The position numbers and the translations under genes were made by a program. The notes under the pieces are model-generated. The model had not been told where the DNA came from. It ran no database searches and was given only the letters and a program-made list of their open reading frames with translations. DNA of 64,000 nucleotides from Roseibium sediminis (GTDB taxonomy: Bacteria; Pseudomonadota; Alphaproteobacteria; Rhizobiales; Stappiaceae): assembly GCF_008711325.1 (NCBI RefSeq), contig NZ_VXDB01000006.1, positions 1-64,000 on the forward strand. The letters are read 5' to 3'. Shown piece by piece: positions 16,112 to 26,238 of this stretch (within the stretch, counting starts at the first letter, position 1; each line of letters opens with the position of its first letter).

Positions 16112-16927
16112 TCAGAATACCGGATCACCTTGAAAGGGCGATGTGCCTGGCAAATGTGGAAAACCACCAAAATTCGCTAAATTGTTGAATTTATTTTTGC
16201 AGTCAGCGCGAGTGCGCCGGCAGCCGGGGTAAGCAGTGATAAAATCGCCAGCGATCAGCCCGTCACCGCTCCCCAGAACGATGAATCGGTTACCAGAGTG
16301 ATTTTCGATGGCTCGCTGCTCAAGTGATCCGTCAAAACGTGCGAAAGAGAAGAAGCCGTTCGACAGATAGCCGTCAGGTAGCGATAGGAGGTCATCAGAA
16401 ACGATCATGTTGCCAACCACGGCGTCAACTGTGATCGACTGTCCGAAAGAGCTCTTGTTGACGCTACAGCTCACATCATAAACAGCATGCGGGCACTGTC
16501 GCCCGTAAGCCAGTCTCAGCCCCCCTGAATCAAAACTTGCCGTGAGCATCCTGCACGCAATTTCAGCAGTGACACCATCAACCGTCTTGGAGCTGTGGAC
16601 ATAGCCAACCCAAACGATCGGGGTTTCACTGTCGTCGCGATGATGGTTCCTGACATTCAGCCAAATTGGATTGCTCGGCGGTGTGCCGTTCATCATTACA
16701 GCCACGTCTTCTGCTGATGGCATTGTGACAACAAGTTCGTCGGCATCAGCGTCACCGGACATGACAACACCGCCGTCTGAGATAGCAATCCCCGTGTATG
16801 TGACGCCGTTGATTACAATGTCGTCTTCACCATTGCAGTAGCGCCACGTTTTGGTGCCAAAGGAGAACTCATAGAGAGCTACAGGTAATCCGCTTGCGTT
16901 TGATCGTTCGAGGCTATCAAAGGTCAT
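16112..16927 (-). CDS. DUF2163 / BR0599-type tail protein (gpL-like)
   Basis: This 271-aa protein has an N-terminal DUF2163 region (about 1-170) and a C-terminal region ending CRRTRADCKNKFNNLANFGG, whose paired cysteines resemble the cysteine cluster of lambda tail-tip protein L that can hold an iron-sulfur centre. It is a standard component of the tail tip in alphaproteobacterial siphoviruses and gene transfer agents. It sits 3 bases after the large tail protein and before the small tail-tip genes. Identity is secure at family level; cluster binding is inferred from the cysteines. Confidence 0.8.
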   Translation of the reverse strand: MTFDSLERSNASGLPVALYEFSFGTKTWRYCNGEDDIVINGVTYTGIAISDGGVVMSGDADADELVVTMPSAEDVAVMMNGTPPSNPIWLNVRNHHRDDSETPIVWVGYVHSSKTVDGVTAEIACRMLTASFDSGGLRLAYGRQCPHAVYDVSCSVNKSSFGQSITVDAVVGNMIVSDDLLSLPDGYLSNGFFSFARFDGSLEQRAIENHSGNRFIVLGSGDGLIAGDFITAYPGCRRTRADCKNKFNNLANFGGFPHLPGTSPFQGDPVF

Positions 16928-16930
16928 GAA

Positions 16931-19900
16931 TCAAAAACCTGAGTTGGATTTTCGGATGTTTGGTGCTCCGCGGAAGGTCGCTTTGCATGTGGCGTACCCC
17001 TTCGTGTCGGTGTCATGGTTGATCTCAATCCGGTCCTGATCCAACCTGCACAACTGCATGAAACTGATGCGTTTCACGTCACTGGCACGAAGCCCGTCAT
17101 AGAATGCTTCATCAAGTTCAATGATTTCGGTTTGGAGACCACTCAGTGTTGAAGCGGTGATTTTCCTGAAGAGAGAAGAACCGTCCTTAAGGAAAATGCA
17201 GACATACTCCTGCCCGATCTCAGGCCCGCCGCCTGCAGTAAATCCGATATTTTCGACAGTCAGGATCCGGTCTCCCGGTGCCGTGTCCTGAGTAAGGGCC
17301 AAATCAGCCGAAAACGTCGGCAGCCAAACGGAAGTGAATCGGCCACGGAGTATGAAAAGGAGGTTGATGAAGGAGATGTACTCATCTCGCCCCTCAAGCG
17401 TCCAGCTGTAGGGGAAGGTTTCAAATGCAAACCCCGCCTGATCGTGGAAGACAGGAAAAGCTATGCGATTGTCGAGCTCATCCAAATTCCGATCAAATCC
17501 GATCTGGCTGTCATCCCCACGGTCCGGTTCGTTGAGCAGGACATTGAAACCTCGGTACGTCCGGAGTGTTTCCAGTCCGGTCCCGGCGTTGTTATAGCTA
17601 ACGCCATATTCGCGGAGGAAACCGGTTGTTTGAACCAGGCGAGTCCGAACAGTGTTCAAATCGATCCCTGAAGATACATGAGACGGGCTCAAGAGAAGTT
17701 CTGCGAGCGAGGTGATGATTTCACCATGCCAAAAGCCGTACCACTGCTTGGCAGACGGGTCGGGAGACCAAGTGAACGCCATCTCACCATTTGTACGCCA
17801 AACCAATTCCAGATATTGCCAGCACCTCAACATCAAAGACTGATTTACAAGGCTGCTACCAAAACCTGCCTTCTCCAACTGAAGGCAGGCTCTCATCACG
17901 ACAGCCGCCGCATGAGGTTCCTCATACAGGGTCTCCGGTTGGCCCTTGGCGGGATCATCAAAATCCGTAGGCATTCCATAGATCACGGTGCCACCAACCG
18001 CCTTGCCATTGAGATTGGGCCAATATCCGTTCAACCATGATAGCCAATTGCTCACCATAGTGTTTGCAAGAGACACGGCATCGGAAAAGGCCGGGTCGCT
18101 ATGTGCCAGTTCAATCAACTTCGCAAGAGATTCCACCAGTCGAACTTGGTAGCCGACCCATCTCGTGTTGGGATCATCGTTTATGTAAACCCAGGTGTGA
18201 GGTGTCGGCCACCCGAGGCTAGAACGGGCAGGGGTATTCAGCACAAAGGTGTGTGCGAAGGGGCCTAGGGTGCCGCCGTCGCTATGCCACTGCTCCTGAG
18301 CATGTTGGAGGAATATAAGCTGCTGCTCCATAAGCAACGCGTTTTTGGGTTTGCTCACGTTCCCCATGGAAGTCGTCCCACTTATGGGGAACGTCAGGGA
18401 GCCGTTTGTTCTGCTCGGAATAGGCAAATCCGAGACGGAGAGAGCCGGATGCACTTCATCAGCATCATTACCCAACCACCACCAATGATCGGCCATTTGA
18501 TATCCATGAAACGGTGAACCGTTCCAGCCGATGAACTGTTGACGAATTGTGTCCGCGTTGATCGCGAAAGGCAGAGCTCCGGGAAAAAAGGGCATCTTTG
18601 CCCCCTTGATGTCATCCGGCGTATTACCGGCAACAAGGCGCATGGCCCGCAGACGAATTTGGTACGCCCCTGCCATCTCCGACGAAACGCCGAAATTCTG
18701 GATTGTTTGGCCGTTGGGGAGAGATGTGCCCCATACGGTATCGCCGGTGCCTTCGGCAAAGGAACGCAACTTGAATTCGCTTCGAGGAATGAAAAACTCG
18801 ATCACATCGCCAGTGGTTGCGACAAAGGTCGATTTGCTGCCGAGATCAGCGTACCATCGTGCGTTTTCGTCATACTCCATGGTTGAAGAGACGAAAATCA
18901 AGAAGAACTCTTTGAGCGCCAGATTTGGCTTCTTCGATGCTGAAATGGCGACATATAGGTATTGGTCAGCGGTTTGATAGTTCGTCTGTTCGCGCCACTG
19001 GTCCGCAAAGCCACGGCCAAGCTGTACCTGGGCAACCACATTTCCAGAGTCGGGGATGTTGCCGATAATGTCGCCGTTCGTTGCACGTGACCAAAAGTCA
19101 TATCCGATCCAACCGTTATCAAGCCCCGGTCCGATCGGTGGAAACGCTCGTGGATGGTCCGAGTAACAGAACATACCGTCGGGCTCACCCGAGGCTGGAA
19201 TAACGTCAAAGCCCGGGAGAGGTCTGATCACTTCCCTTAGATCGGTAATGGCTTGCCCGCGGACGCAGGATCTCCGCATTGCGAGTCTGAGCTTTTCCCA
19301 TGTCTGCGCCTTTCCTGCTCGCGTATCCAACGCAACGGCCTTCGCAGTCGCCTGCTCAAACCAACGGAACGTGTCGGGGGCGCAAGCGGCATATCCTCCG
19401 GGGATCCTCGTCCAGCTCGGAAATGCCTCATAACCATCGCCTGTGGCGATGCTGCTGTACTCGTAGAATCCGTAAGAGATTTTCCACTCAGAGATCCCGG
19501 GGTCAGCCCCTGAGGGGATGGTGATCACGGTTGTGTCCCCGATCCGCTGCCATGTGCTTATGGACAGCTGGGTCTCACCTGATGGCGAATTGATGTCGAA
19601 TGCGGGGCTGTATGGGCTTGCATATAGCAGCTCCGACGATGCGGGATAGATTTGCCACACGTGCTGCACCCGGCCACCGGCTGCATTCGACGGGATGGTC
19701 AGTGTGTTTCCGTTCCTTGTGACCTGATAATCCAGAACAATCCCTTGCTCTGGCACGTCCCCGCGAGCTGCAAACAACCAGTGCATCAGAGTGATTGTGT
19801 CGGGGTCGTCCGGAATTGGTTGGCGCAGCATTGGGCCTACCGTTGAACCATCCCCCATGGCATCAAGCATTTCCTGCGCGAGGTTCAAATAATAGTCGGC

Positions 19901-20677
19901 TGCGGATCGGGCCTCATTGGTGGGATTTCCCGCAATTAGCGCTTCGTATGCCAGGAATGCGCCGTAAATGAAGGCAAACTGACCTTCTGAAGTGCCACTA
20001 TTATGATGGAAATAGCCACCGCGACCGGTCTCAACATGGTAGGAGTTCGTAATGAGGCCGTCATAAATCATCGGACCGTTTACACGGCGTTCGAGCACAG
20101 CCCGCTCATCCTCATTTTTCTCCATAATCTTGAAGCGGACAGTTCCGTGCTGAACCGTGTCCGTGATGCGCAAGAATGAAGGTTGTTCGGCGAAGCGAGC
20201 AATACGTACCGGATGCACTGGGCTGTGGGGTGCCCAGGAGCTCGCCAAAGCGGCCTTCAACTCAATGACATTCCCCGAAATCGCGTTCACTTCCGCGAGC
20301 TCGTATCGCCTATGGTCGGTCGGGTCGGAAATGAAAACAATGTCACCGGCTTTCAGCCCCCCGTCATCGGCAGAGTGGCACTCGATCGTATTGCTGCCAA
20401 CCGTGGCCGCAGCGGAAAGGCGGTATGCCTCATGCCACATCGGCAAATAGAAGTTCCGTCCGCCGTGCCTGGAAACAAATAAGTTCAGTGCTGCACGCGC
20501 AGATGTCTCGACGGTAAAATCAGTTTCGAACTCACGCCTCGGGTTCAAGCGCAGAGACGCCCGTTGTTCTGCCCCGCTCGGGGAGGACAGAACCCGCGTC
20601 AACCATTCAAGTGTTTGCTTCGGGGGCGAGGACCAATTTGGAGGGAATGACCAAACCGGAATGTTCTGGATCGCCAT
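16931..20677 (-). CDS. Large tail protein with a central insertion of about 850 residues
   Basis: This 1248-aa protein starts at an ATG that overlaps the tape-measure stop by one base. Residues 1-195 (VWSFPPNWSSPPKQTLEWL, then FYLPMWHEAYRL) and about 1040-1248 (GFNVLLNEPDRG, FRGAPNIRKS end) look like the two halves of one ordinary siphovirus tail protein. Between them lies an extra domain rich in helical hairpins with aromatic motifs (GYFHHNSGTSEGQFAF, EALIAGNP, ADHWWWLGNDADE, HPALSV), reminiscent of a six-hairpin glycosidase toroid. It may be a tail-borne polysaccharide-processing domain, but no catalytic pair is proven. It could also be purely structural. Confidence 0.7.
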   Translation of the reverse strand: MAIQNIPVWSFPPNWSSPPKQTLEWLTRVLSSPSGAEQRASLRLNPRREFETDFTVETSARAALNLFVSRHGGRNFYLPMWHEAYRLSAAATVGSNTIECHSADDGGLKAGDIVFISDPTDHRRYELAEVNAISGNVIELKAALASSWAPHSPVHPVRIARFAEQPSFLRITDTVQHGTVRFKIMEKNEDERAVLERRVNGPMIYDGLITNSYHVETGRGGYFHHNSGTSEGQFAFIYGAFLAYEALIAGNPTNEARSAADYYLNLAQEMLDAMGDGSTVGPMLRQPIPDDPDTITLMHWLFAARGDVPEQGIVLDYQVTRNGNTLTIPSNAAGGRVQHVWQIYPASSELLYASPYSPAFDINSPSGETQLSISTWQRIGDTTVITIPSGADPGISEWKISYGFYEYSSIATGDGYEAFPSWTRIPGGYAACAPDTFRWFEQATAKAVALDTRAGKAQTWEKLRLAMRRSCVRGQAITDLREVIRPLPGFDVIPASGEPDGMFCYSDHPRAFPPIGPGLDNGWIGYDFWSRATNGDIIGNIPDSGNVVAQVQLGRGFADQWREQTNYQTADQYLYVAISASKKPNLALKEFFLIFVSSTMEYDENARWYADLGSKSTFVATTGDVIEFFIPRSEFKLRSFAEGTGDTVWGTSLPNGQTIQNFGVSSEMAGAYQIRLRAMRLVAGNTPDDIKGAKMPFFPGALPFAINADTIRQQFIGWNGSPFHGYQMADHWWWLGNDADEVHPALSVSDLPIPSRTNGSLTFPISGTTSMGNVSKPKNALLMEQQLIFLQHAQEQWHSDGGTLGPFAHTFVLNTPARSSLGWPTPHTWVYINDDPNTRWVGYQVRLVESLAKLIELAHSDPAFSDAVSLANTMVSNWLSWLNGYWPNLNGKAVGGTVIYGMPTDFDDPAKGQPETLYEEPHAAAVVMRACLQLEKAGFGSSLVNQSLMLRCWQYLELVWRTNGEMAFTWSPDPSAKQWYGFWHGEIITSLAELLLSPSHVSSGIDLNTVRTRLVQTTGFLREYGVSYNNAGTGLETLRTYRGFNVLLNEPDRGDDSQIGFDRNLDELDNRIAFPVFHDQAGFAFETFPYSWTLEGRDEYISFINLLFILRGRFTSVWLPTFSADLALTQDTAPGDRILTVENIGFTAGGGPEIGQEYVCIFLKDGSSLFRKITASTLSGLQTEIIELDEAFYDGLRASDVKRISFMQLCRLDQDRIEINHDTDTKGYATCKATFRGAPNIRKSNSGF

Positions 20678-23600
20678 TATTCACCCACCATACGTTTCAG
20701 CATCGACTTGTTGCGCGACATCACTGACAAGACAGCCTGTTCTCCTGTGGCGCTCTTGATCATGTCAGAGGCAAATTGCGGGTCCATCGTGACGATGTTC
20801 CGGATCGTCATAGGCTGGGCGTCATTGCCTTTCCCACCTGACAAGCCGCCGTTGTTCCTGTGACGTGGATCTTGCTCAGTGATCATCTCTTCATTCTGCT
20901 TGGCAATGAGCGGCACTTCGTCTGGCCCGAGGCCGACAACACCTCCGGTGTGGTAGCGCGCAGCATTGGCAAACAGAGCTGGGGATACGTTCTTTGTCGC
21001 ATTCCCCACGCCAGCGGAGCCTGCTCCAATGAGACCACCTGAGTGAGCTAGCCCAATTCCGCCACCCCCAAAGCCTATCTTTGAGAGTGCGTTGAACATG
21101 ATTTGCCTGAGGATCATCGTCCCCATCTGGCGCAAAAAGTCTGCAGCGAACTGAAGAAAGGCCCGCCCCAGGGCCACCCATGCATTCTGTCCGTTGGCAA
21201 TGGCGTTCGCGAAGTTGTCAAAGACCCCGATAAAGCCGTCTACGAAACTTCCGGCCAATTGCCCTGTTTTCTGGGCAGTCAAACCAAACACCTGAATACC
21301 GCCGCCAGCCTTTGTCGTTTTGGCAGCCAAGGTGTCGAGTTTCGTCAGCGCAACATCGGCTTTGTCACCACCGATCGCCTCCCACATGGATCGGGCATTC
21401 GCGATAGCCTGCTGCAGCTTCTGGTTTACTTGCTCGAGTTCGATCTGAAGATCGGCAGCCGCCGTGCTATCGCCGGACGCTGTGGCAGCTCGGTACTCTT
21501 GCTCAAGGGTAGTGCGTTGGCGGGCGAGGGCGTTCGCCTGCTGCAGGGCAGTATTGGCCTCTTGAATTTCGGATTTCGTTCCTTTGGTCGCAGCCTGCCT
21601 GTCATATTCAGCCGCAGCGATATTGCGAATGCGTTCAAGCTGTTCCTCATCAAGGGTCTTGTGACTTTCCTTGGCCTTGGCGATTTCCTGCTCGACCGCC
21701 TGTTGAATATGCGCCTCGCGAGTCAGACGACCGTTGTTTTGGGCTTCAATCTCGCTGTATCGAAGGCGACGTTCAAGATCCTCGGTGTATTCCAGAGCCT
21801 TCTCGGCACGTTTAGTCTCGGTGCTGTAAATCTCGTTTTGGATTGCAAGTTCTTCCGAACTGATGCCCATTTTGCGGGCTGCAAATTCAGAAACGTCACC
21901 CGCAGTTGCACCATTACCCAAGACCGTTGGATTGGCGGCAATTTGATCTGCACCAAGTAGCTCTGATACCGGGGTATTCGCTGAAGCACCGGCAACATTG
22001 ATAGCGCCCTGCGGGCCGAGGAAGTGTGCCAGATAAAGGTTCGTGTCGGTTGCTGCTATGCCCGCGTTACTCAAAATCTGAGCGTTCTGCTGAGCATAAA
22101 GAGCCGTCATTTGGCGCGAGATTTTGGGGTCGTTTCGCAACTCCAAAATTGCAGCGTCCGTCATGTCGGCTGCAACAGACGGGAACTTCTCTTTGAACAG
22201 TCCGAGCCAAGTGCTCGAAATGAATTGGCCCAAACCGGTCGCCGATGAACGACTATTGCGCGCAGTGGGGTCACCACTACTTTCGGCCCCGACGATCTTG
22301 TCGATGAGCGTATCAGAGCTTCCGATATTGCCTGCAATGTCCTTCAATGCCGAATTGTATTTCTGGGTCAATTGCAGCACTTGGCCCATCGAGCGGGCAG
22401 CCTTCAGCCCATCATGATAGAGCTTGTTCAAGGCATCTATTTCGCCGAGACGTTCCAGTTCGTCGGAAACCTGCGGCACCAGTTTGTCGATTTCCGCCAA
22501 GGCGCCGTTGAATTTCTGCAGTGCCTCTTGTTCTTCGGCAAAGGCGCTGCCTGCCTTTTTGGTGGCCGAAGCCAAATCCTCGATCGTCTTCCCGGTCGAC
22601 CGGGCGATATCCGAAACACCTTCAAGTTGGCTGCCTTTTTCGTGAGCCGCAATTGCGGCTTCTTCCAGGCGCCGTCTGTCCTCAATGAGGGCTTGGCTAA
22701 GGTCGTAAAGTGTTGAGGCAAACTTTTTTGGACCGTCTTCCGTGAGGGTCTGGTTCAGTTCCTTGACACGTTGTGCGAACTCTTCGACCGAGATTGTGCC
22801 GGCCACGAATTCCTGGGCGATCTGTTGGAAGGGCGCCCTGTCTCCGGAGCGCGACAGCAACGCACTCGCGACTTTCTGTTGAAGGGCTTGGGCAGCTCGT
22901 TCAACCAACTTTTGCTGTTCACGGAAGTTGTCTTCCAGGTCGAACAACGAAACGTTCTCGATATTGTCCGCCCAGTGTTGGGCTGAGCCCGCAACGCGAT
23001 CATAGGCGGAAATAACCTCACCCATGATCCGTTTGTGTTCATCAACCGCTTGCGTTACGTCTTCGACGCGGGTGGCCCAATGTCCGATCGCAAGTGTCAC
23101 TCCGGTGAGTATGACACCCGGTAGACCCCCTAGCGCCAGCCAAAGAAGTTTTACTGTTCCGGCCAGGCCTACAACGGCTATTTGAAGGGTCCGCGTCAGG
23201 CCGGATGTTATTGCGGCCTGCACGCCGAACATTCTGGTGTAGTTTGTCGCGGCGATCCAAGATGTTCCGAGAAATCTCAAGCTCGTTGACAGGCTGATGT
23301 AGCTGGAACGCAGCAAAGCAACAGTTCGGATCTTGCCCTTGGCGACAGTATCCCATTGATAGAGTTGACGGGCGGAGTTGGAGAGTGATGCGCCGAATTG
23401 CCCGAAACCTCCGGTCCAACGGGTCAAAACCGATGCAAGTTTAACAGCAGCGATAATCTGAAGAACGGTCGATAACTCGCCGATGTAGGGGATCAGAGAA
23501 GCTGCCGCCGAAGTGACGGATCCCAGTGCCGCCCCTAGCGCAAGAAAGAAGTCCCTTCCTTCCCGGCTAGAAAGGTATTCATTGAGCCTGCGGACAGCTT

Positions 23601-25530
23601 CGGTCAGTGCATCAATGAACCCACCTTCGGCAACTCTCAGGCGAGCCTGATAGAGGGAATTGACGAACCGGCCAAGCTCTGTCGTCGTGCTCGAAAGCGA
23701 GGTTTGAAGTTGGTCACCGAACCGCCGATCCAGTTCATCGGCAAATCGGAGCAGTGTTTCTTGGTCTGCTGCCACCTGACCGGCGCGCAGCATCTTGTCG
23801 AGTTCGGCCTCGGTCTTCCCAATGGCAGCGGCAAAGATTTGGAACGCACCGGGCAGCCGGTCACCCATCTGGCGGCGGAGCTCTTCCGAGCTGACTCGCC
23901 CCTTCGAAATCATCTGTTGGAGGGCCAGAAAGACCCCGTTCATCTGTTCAAGCGTCAGCTTGTTTACGCGGCCAGCCTCAGCGACCGACAAGAACACTCT
24001 GCGTGTCGCTGCTCCGGAGAAGTTTGCGGCATCTGCAGCCACGGCAAACTTGGCGTATTCATCGGAAAGCACTTGAAAACTGATGCCAAGTCGCTCGGCT
24101 TGTCTGTCCAAAAAAGACAGTTCATTCGCAACAGCCGCAGTGTCCTGATTGAACACAGCCCCGAGACGGTTCTGAGCAGCTTCGAGAACTTGGAAAGAGC
24201 TTACCACCTGTCCAAGGCTGTAAATCGCCGAGTGCAATCCAATATAAGCAGTAGTCAGCCCCAGCAGTTCTGCCCGCAGCCTTTGTGTGAACGAAAGTGC
24301 TGAGCGGGATTGCATTGCAAAGCTGGTTTGTGCCTGCCCGGCGCGTGTTGCGGCAATGCCGGTGTTTTGGACAGAAACAGCCGCCTGCCGTGCTGAAGCC
24401 GACAGTTCATGGAGAGATTGACGCTGCGCTTCGTAGGCGGACTTTAATTGTCTGGCTTTGGCTTGAGCTGTCCCGAATGCTGTGCCCAGTTCGTTGGTGG
24501 GTGCCGCCGCATTCCGCATATCCTGAGCGAGTCTTTTGACTTCACTTTGAGAGGCAACCCATTCCCGCCGAAGTTCCAGCATCCTGCGGCGCTGCTCATC
24601 CACACCACCGGTGTTGATCTCCGGTCCGCGGCGAGCGCCACTGAGCGCGGCAATTCGAGCATTGACCGCCTCGATTTGAGCAGCGGCCCTCTGCGCAGTA
24701 GATGCGATTTTCTCTTGGTCGGCGCTGAGACCTCCCAAGGCGGCGCCGACGCCCGCAGCACTTGCCTTCATTTCCTGCAAAGCAGCGCGGGATAGATGCA
24801 GGTTGTCTTTCTGCGTCTTCAGGGAGGAAGTGGTACGATCGAGTTGTGTTGACAGGCGGCGCTCTTCGCCGGCAGCCGCGGAAATCGCAGGGCTCAGCGT
24901 CTTGATGGCTTCGCGCGACTTTTCAATCTGAGAGGTATTTTCGGCAACAGTTTTTGCAAGCTTGTCACTTGCTGACCGTTGTGAATTAACGTCCGCGTCG
25001 ATAAACGCTTTCGCCGATCGAACCGCTGGTGACAGAAAGTGATCGGGAACCTTGGATGTAGCGTTGTTGTAGCTTTTTTGCCGAGCCTCGGCCTTGCGAA
25101 GCTCTTTGTTTACCGCGCTCAGTTCCGCTCGTGCGGATTTCCGGGCGGCAGTAACCTCTTCCAACACGGTTTTCTCGGCAGATTGAACGCCCCGTAGTCG
25201 GTTCAGGTTTTGCTGGGTTGTTTGTAGTTGTCGTGCAAGGTTCGCTAGCTCTGTCGCACTGCCTTTGAGATCGGCTTCAAAGCGACTAATTGAACGTGAC
25301 GACTTGTCGATATCGACGGCAATCTTCTGAAACGCGGAAAGCGCAACCGCCTTACGCTGCAACTCGGTCAGCTGGTTGCCGAGCCTGCCGAGTTGAGTGT
25401 CTGTCTTGGTGGCACTTGCGCTAACCTCTTGCTGAGCGTCAGTAAGCCCCTCAAGTGCCTTGGTGACCGCTTTTACTGCCGATGAAGCCGCTTCACGAGC
25501 TTTGATGATAAGTTCGACTTCACGGCTCAT
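20677..25530 (-). CDS. Tape measure protein with lytic transglycosylase domain
   Basis: This 1617-aa protein has long coiled coils in residues 1-400, a tape-measure N-terminal signature at about 410-630 (LGLTTAYIGLHSAIYSLGQV and SSEELRRQMGDRLPGAFQIF), hydrophobic segments at about 740-815, and an SLT-type transglycosylase domain at about 1070-1210 (IVGAESSGDPTARNSRSSAT, then GLGQFISSTW, Glu near 1083). More coiled coil and a glycine-rich end follow. It sets tail length and probably opens the cell wall during DNA entry. It overlaps both neighbours: the frameshifted chaperone ends in its start codon and the next gene starts in its stop codon. Confidence 0.92.
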   Translation of the reverse strand: MSREVELIIKAREAASSAVKAVTKALEGLTDAQQEVSASATKTDTQLGRLGNQLTELQRKAVALSAFQKIAVDIDKSSRSISRFEADLKGSATELANLARQLQTTQQNLNRLRGVQSAEKTVLEEVTAARKSARAELSAVNKELRKAEARQKSYNNATSKVPDHFLSPAVRSAKAFIDADVNSQRSASDKLAKTVAENTSQIEKSREAIKTLSPAISAAAGEERRLSTQLDRTTSSLKTQKDNLHLSRAALQEMKASAAGVGAALGGLSADQEKIASTAQRAAAQIEAVNARIAALSGARRGPEINTGGVDEQRRRMLELRREWVASQSEVKRLAQDMRNAAAPTNELGTAFGTAQAKARQLKSAYEAQRQSLHELSASARQAAVSVQNTGIAATRAGQAQTSFAMQSRSALSFTQRLRAELLGLTTAYIGLHSAIYSLGQVVSSFQVLEAAQNRLGAVFNQDTAAVANELSFLDRQAERLGISFQVLSDEYAKFAVAADAANFSGAATRRVFLSVAEAGRVNKLTLEQMNGVFLALQQMISKGRVSSEELRRQMGDRLPGAFQIFAAAIGKTEAELDKMLRAGQVAADQETLLRFADELDRRFGDQLQTSLSSTTTELGRFVNSLYQARLRVAEGGFIDALTEAVRRLNEYLSSREGRDFFLALGAALGSVTSAAASLIPYIGELSTVLQIIAAVKLASVLTRWTGGFGQFGASLSNSARQLYQWDTVAKGKIRTVALLRSSYISLSTSLRFLGTSWIAATNYTRMFGVQAAITSGLTRTLQIAVVGLAGTVKLLWLALGGLPGVILTGVTLAIGHWATRVEDVTQAVDEHKRIMGEVISAYDRVAGSAQHWADNIENVSLFDLEDNFREQQKLVERAAQALQQKVASALLSRSGDRAPFQQIAQEFVAGTISVEEFAQRVKELNQTLTEDGPKKFASTLYDLSQALIEDRRRLEEAAIAAHEKGSQLEGVSDIARSTGKTIEDLASATKKAGSAFAEEQEALQKFNGALAEIDKLVPQVSDELERLGEIDALNKLYHDGLKAARSMGQVLQLTQKYNSALKDIAGNIGSSDTLIDKIVGAESSGDPTARNSRSSATGLGQFISSTWLGLFKEKFPSVAADMTDAAILELRNDPKISRQMTALYAQQNAQILSNAGIAATDTNLYLAHFLGPQGAINVAGASANTPVSELLGADQIAANPTVLGNGATAGDVSEFAARKMGISSEELAIQNEIYSTETKRAEKALEYTEDLERRLRYSEIEAQNNGRLTREAHIQQAVEQEIAKAKESHKTLDEEQLERIRNIAAAEYDRQAATKGTKSEIQEANTALQQANALARQRTTLEQEYRAATASGDSTAAADLQIELEQVNQKLQQAIANARSMWEAIGGDKADVALTKLDTLAAKTTKAGGGIQVFGLTAQKTGQLAGSFVDGFIGVFDNFANAIANGQNAWVALGRAFLQFAADFLRQMGTMILRQIMFNALSKIGFGGGGIGLAHSGGLIGAGSAGVGNATKNVSPALFANAARYHTGGVVGLGPDEVPLIAKQNEEMITEQDPRHRNNGGLSGGKGNDAQPMTIRNIVTMDPQFASDMIKSATGEQAVLSVMSRNKSMLKRMVGE

Positions 25531-25862
25531 TTTCCATTCAACCTTTCAATCAGCGCAGTGAACTGTTTCCTGGCGGCACGGCCCCCATCCCGGCTAAAAG
25601 CCGCAATCCCGGTGTTGATTGCGCTATGGAGCAGAGTTGCTTCAGTAGCGAGGCGGCGGTTGATGCGATCAACAATATGTTGATTTTCCTCCCAAACCTT
25701 TCGGATCGGATAGAGTTCCGGATGGTGGTGTCCGAACTCCCTCAGCTGACTGATTTGTCCTCGGATGCCATAGATCCATTCTTCAAAGTCGGGAGGTGGG
25801 AGCTTACTTGTTCTACGAGATGGGTCATGCCTTCTCCCATGCGTGTCACCATCTCGACGAAG
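25527..25862 (-). CDS. Tail assembly chaperone, frameshift extension (gpT-like)
   Basis: In the -1 frame relative to the 160-aa gene upstream, codons are open from 25862 to a TGA at 25529-25527 that overlaps the tape-measure ATG. The segment adds 111 residues (PPPDFEEWIYGIRGQ, ending ALIERLNGK). It has no good start of its own, and a slippery heptamer lies exactly at its upstream edge. A -1 slip there would give a fusion of about 232 residues, as in the gpG/gpGT pair of lambda and most siphoviruses, where the long form recruits tail tube subunits to the tape measure. Confidence 0.75.
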   Translation of the reverse strand, partial: LRRDGDTHGRRHDPSRRTSKLPPPDFEEWIYGIRGQISQLREFGHHHPELYPIRKVWEENQHIVDRINRRLATEATLLHSAINTGIAAFSRDGGRAARKQFTALIERLNGK

Positions 25863-26224
25863 TTTTTTGCGCCACCGCTCATCGCGAAGGTGAGTGTGGC
25901 GATCTTCTCAAGCGATGCGACCTTCACATCGAGGGGAAGCTTACCCACTTCATCAACCTGGTTGGGGACATCCGCACTTGCCGCAATCACATGATTGACG
26001 ATCGCCGGAAATGCGACGGCGAGCTTGAGTGCCAGACCGTCAACGTCGTCTTCCGTTATGGTGTCCGGGGACCGTCCAACGAAACGATCAAAAAGGTCTG
26101 TGACTGTTTCTTGATGAGCACGGAACAGCGATGTCAAATCCTGCTCATTGAGACCGCGCAACTCGATAAAGTTGTCTCCGCCGAATGTGATGCGCTCAGT
26201 TATAGGGGTATACTGTAGGGGCAT
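25742..26224 (-). CDS. Tail assembly chaperone, short form (gpG-like)
   Basis: This 160-aa protein lies between the tail tube and the tape measure, the fixed place of gpG. It is acidic and mostly helical (LNEQDLTSLFRAHQETVTDL). About 40 codons before its end it contains GCA-AAA-AAC, which supports production of the longer gpGT form. Together the two forms act as chaperones during tail assembly and are not in the finished virion. The start MPLQYTPITERITFGGDNF is 14 bases after the tail-tube stop. The assignment rests on position, size and the slippery site rather than sequence identity. Confidence 0.75.
   Translation of the reverse strand: MPLQYTPITERITFGGDNFIELRGLNEQDLTSLFRAHQETVTDLFDRFVGRSPDTITEDDVDGLALKLAVAFPAIVNHVIAASADVPNQVDEVGKLPLDVKVASLEKIATLTFAMSGGAKNFVEMVTRMGEGMTHLVEQVSSHLPTLKNGSMASEDKSVS
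25862..25868 (-). promoter_or_regulatory. Programmed -1 ribosomal frameshift site AAAAAAC
   Basis: The minus strand reads A-AAA-AAC in the zero frame of the chaperone gene (codons GCA AAA AAC, residues 119-121). This is the canonical X-XXY-YYZ slippery heptamer. The -1 frame then stays open for 111 codons to the tape-measure start. Confidence 0.8.
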
Positions 26225-26238
26225 TTGTGAACCTCAAG

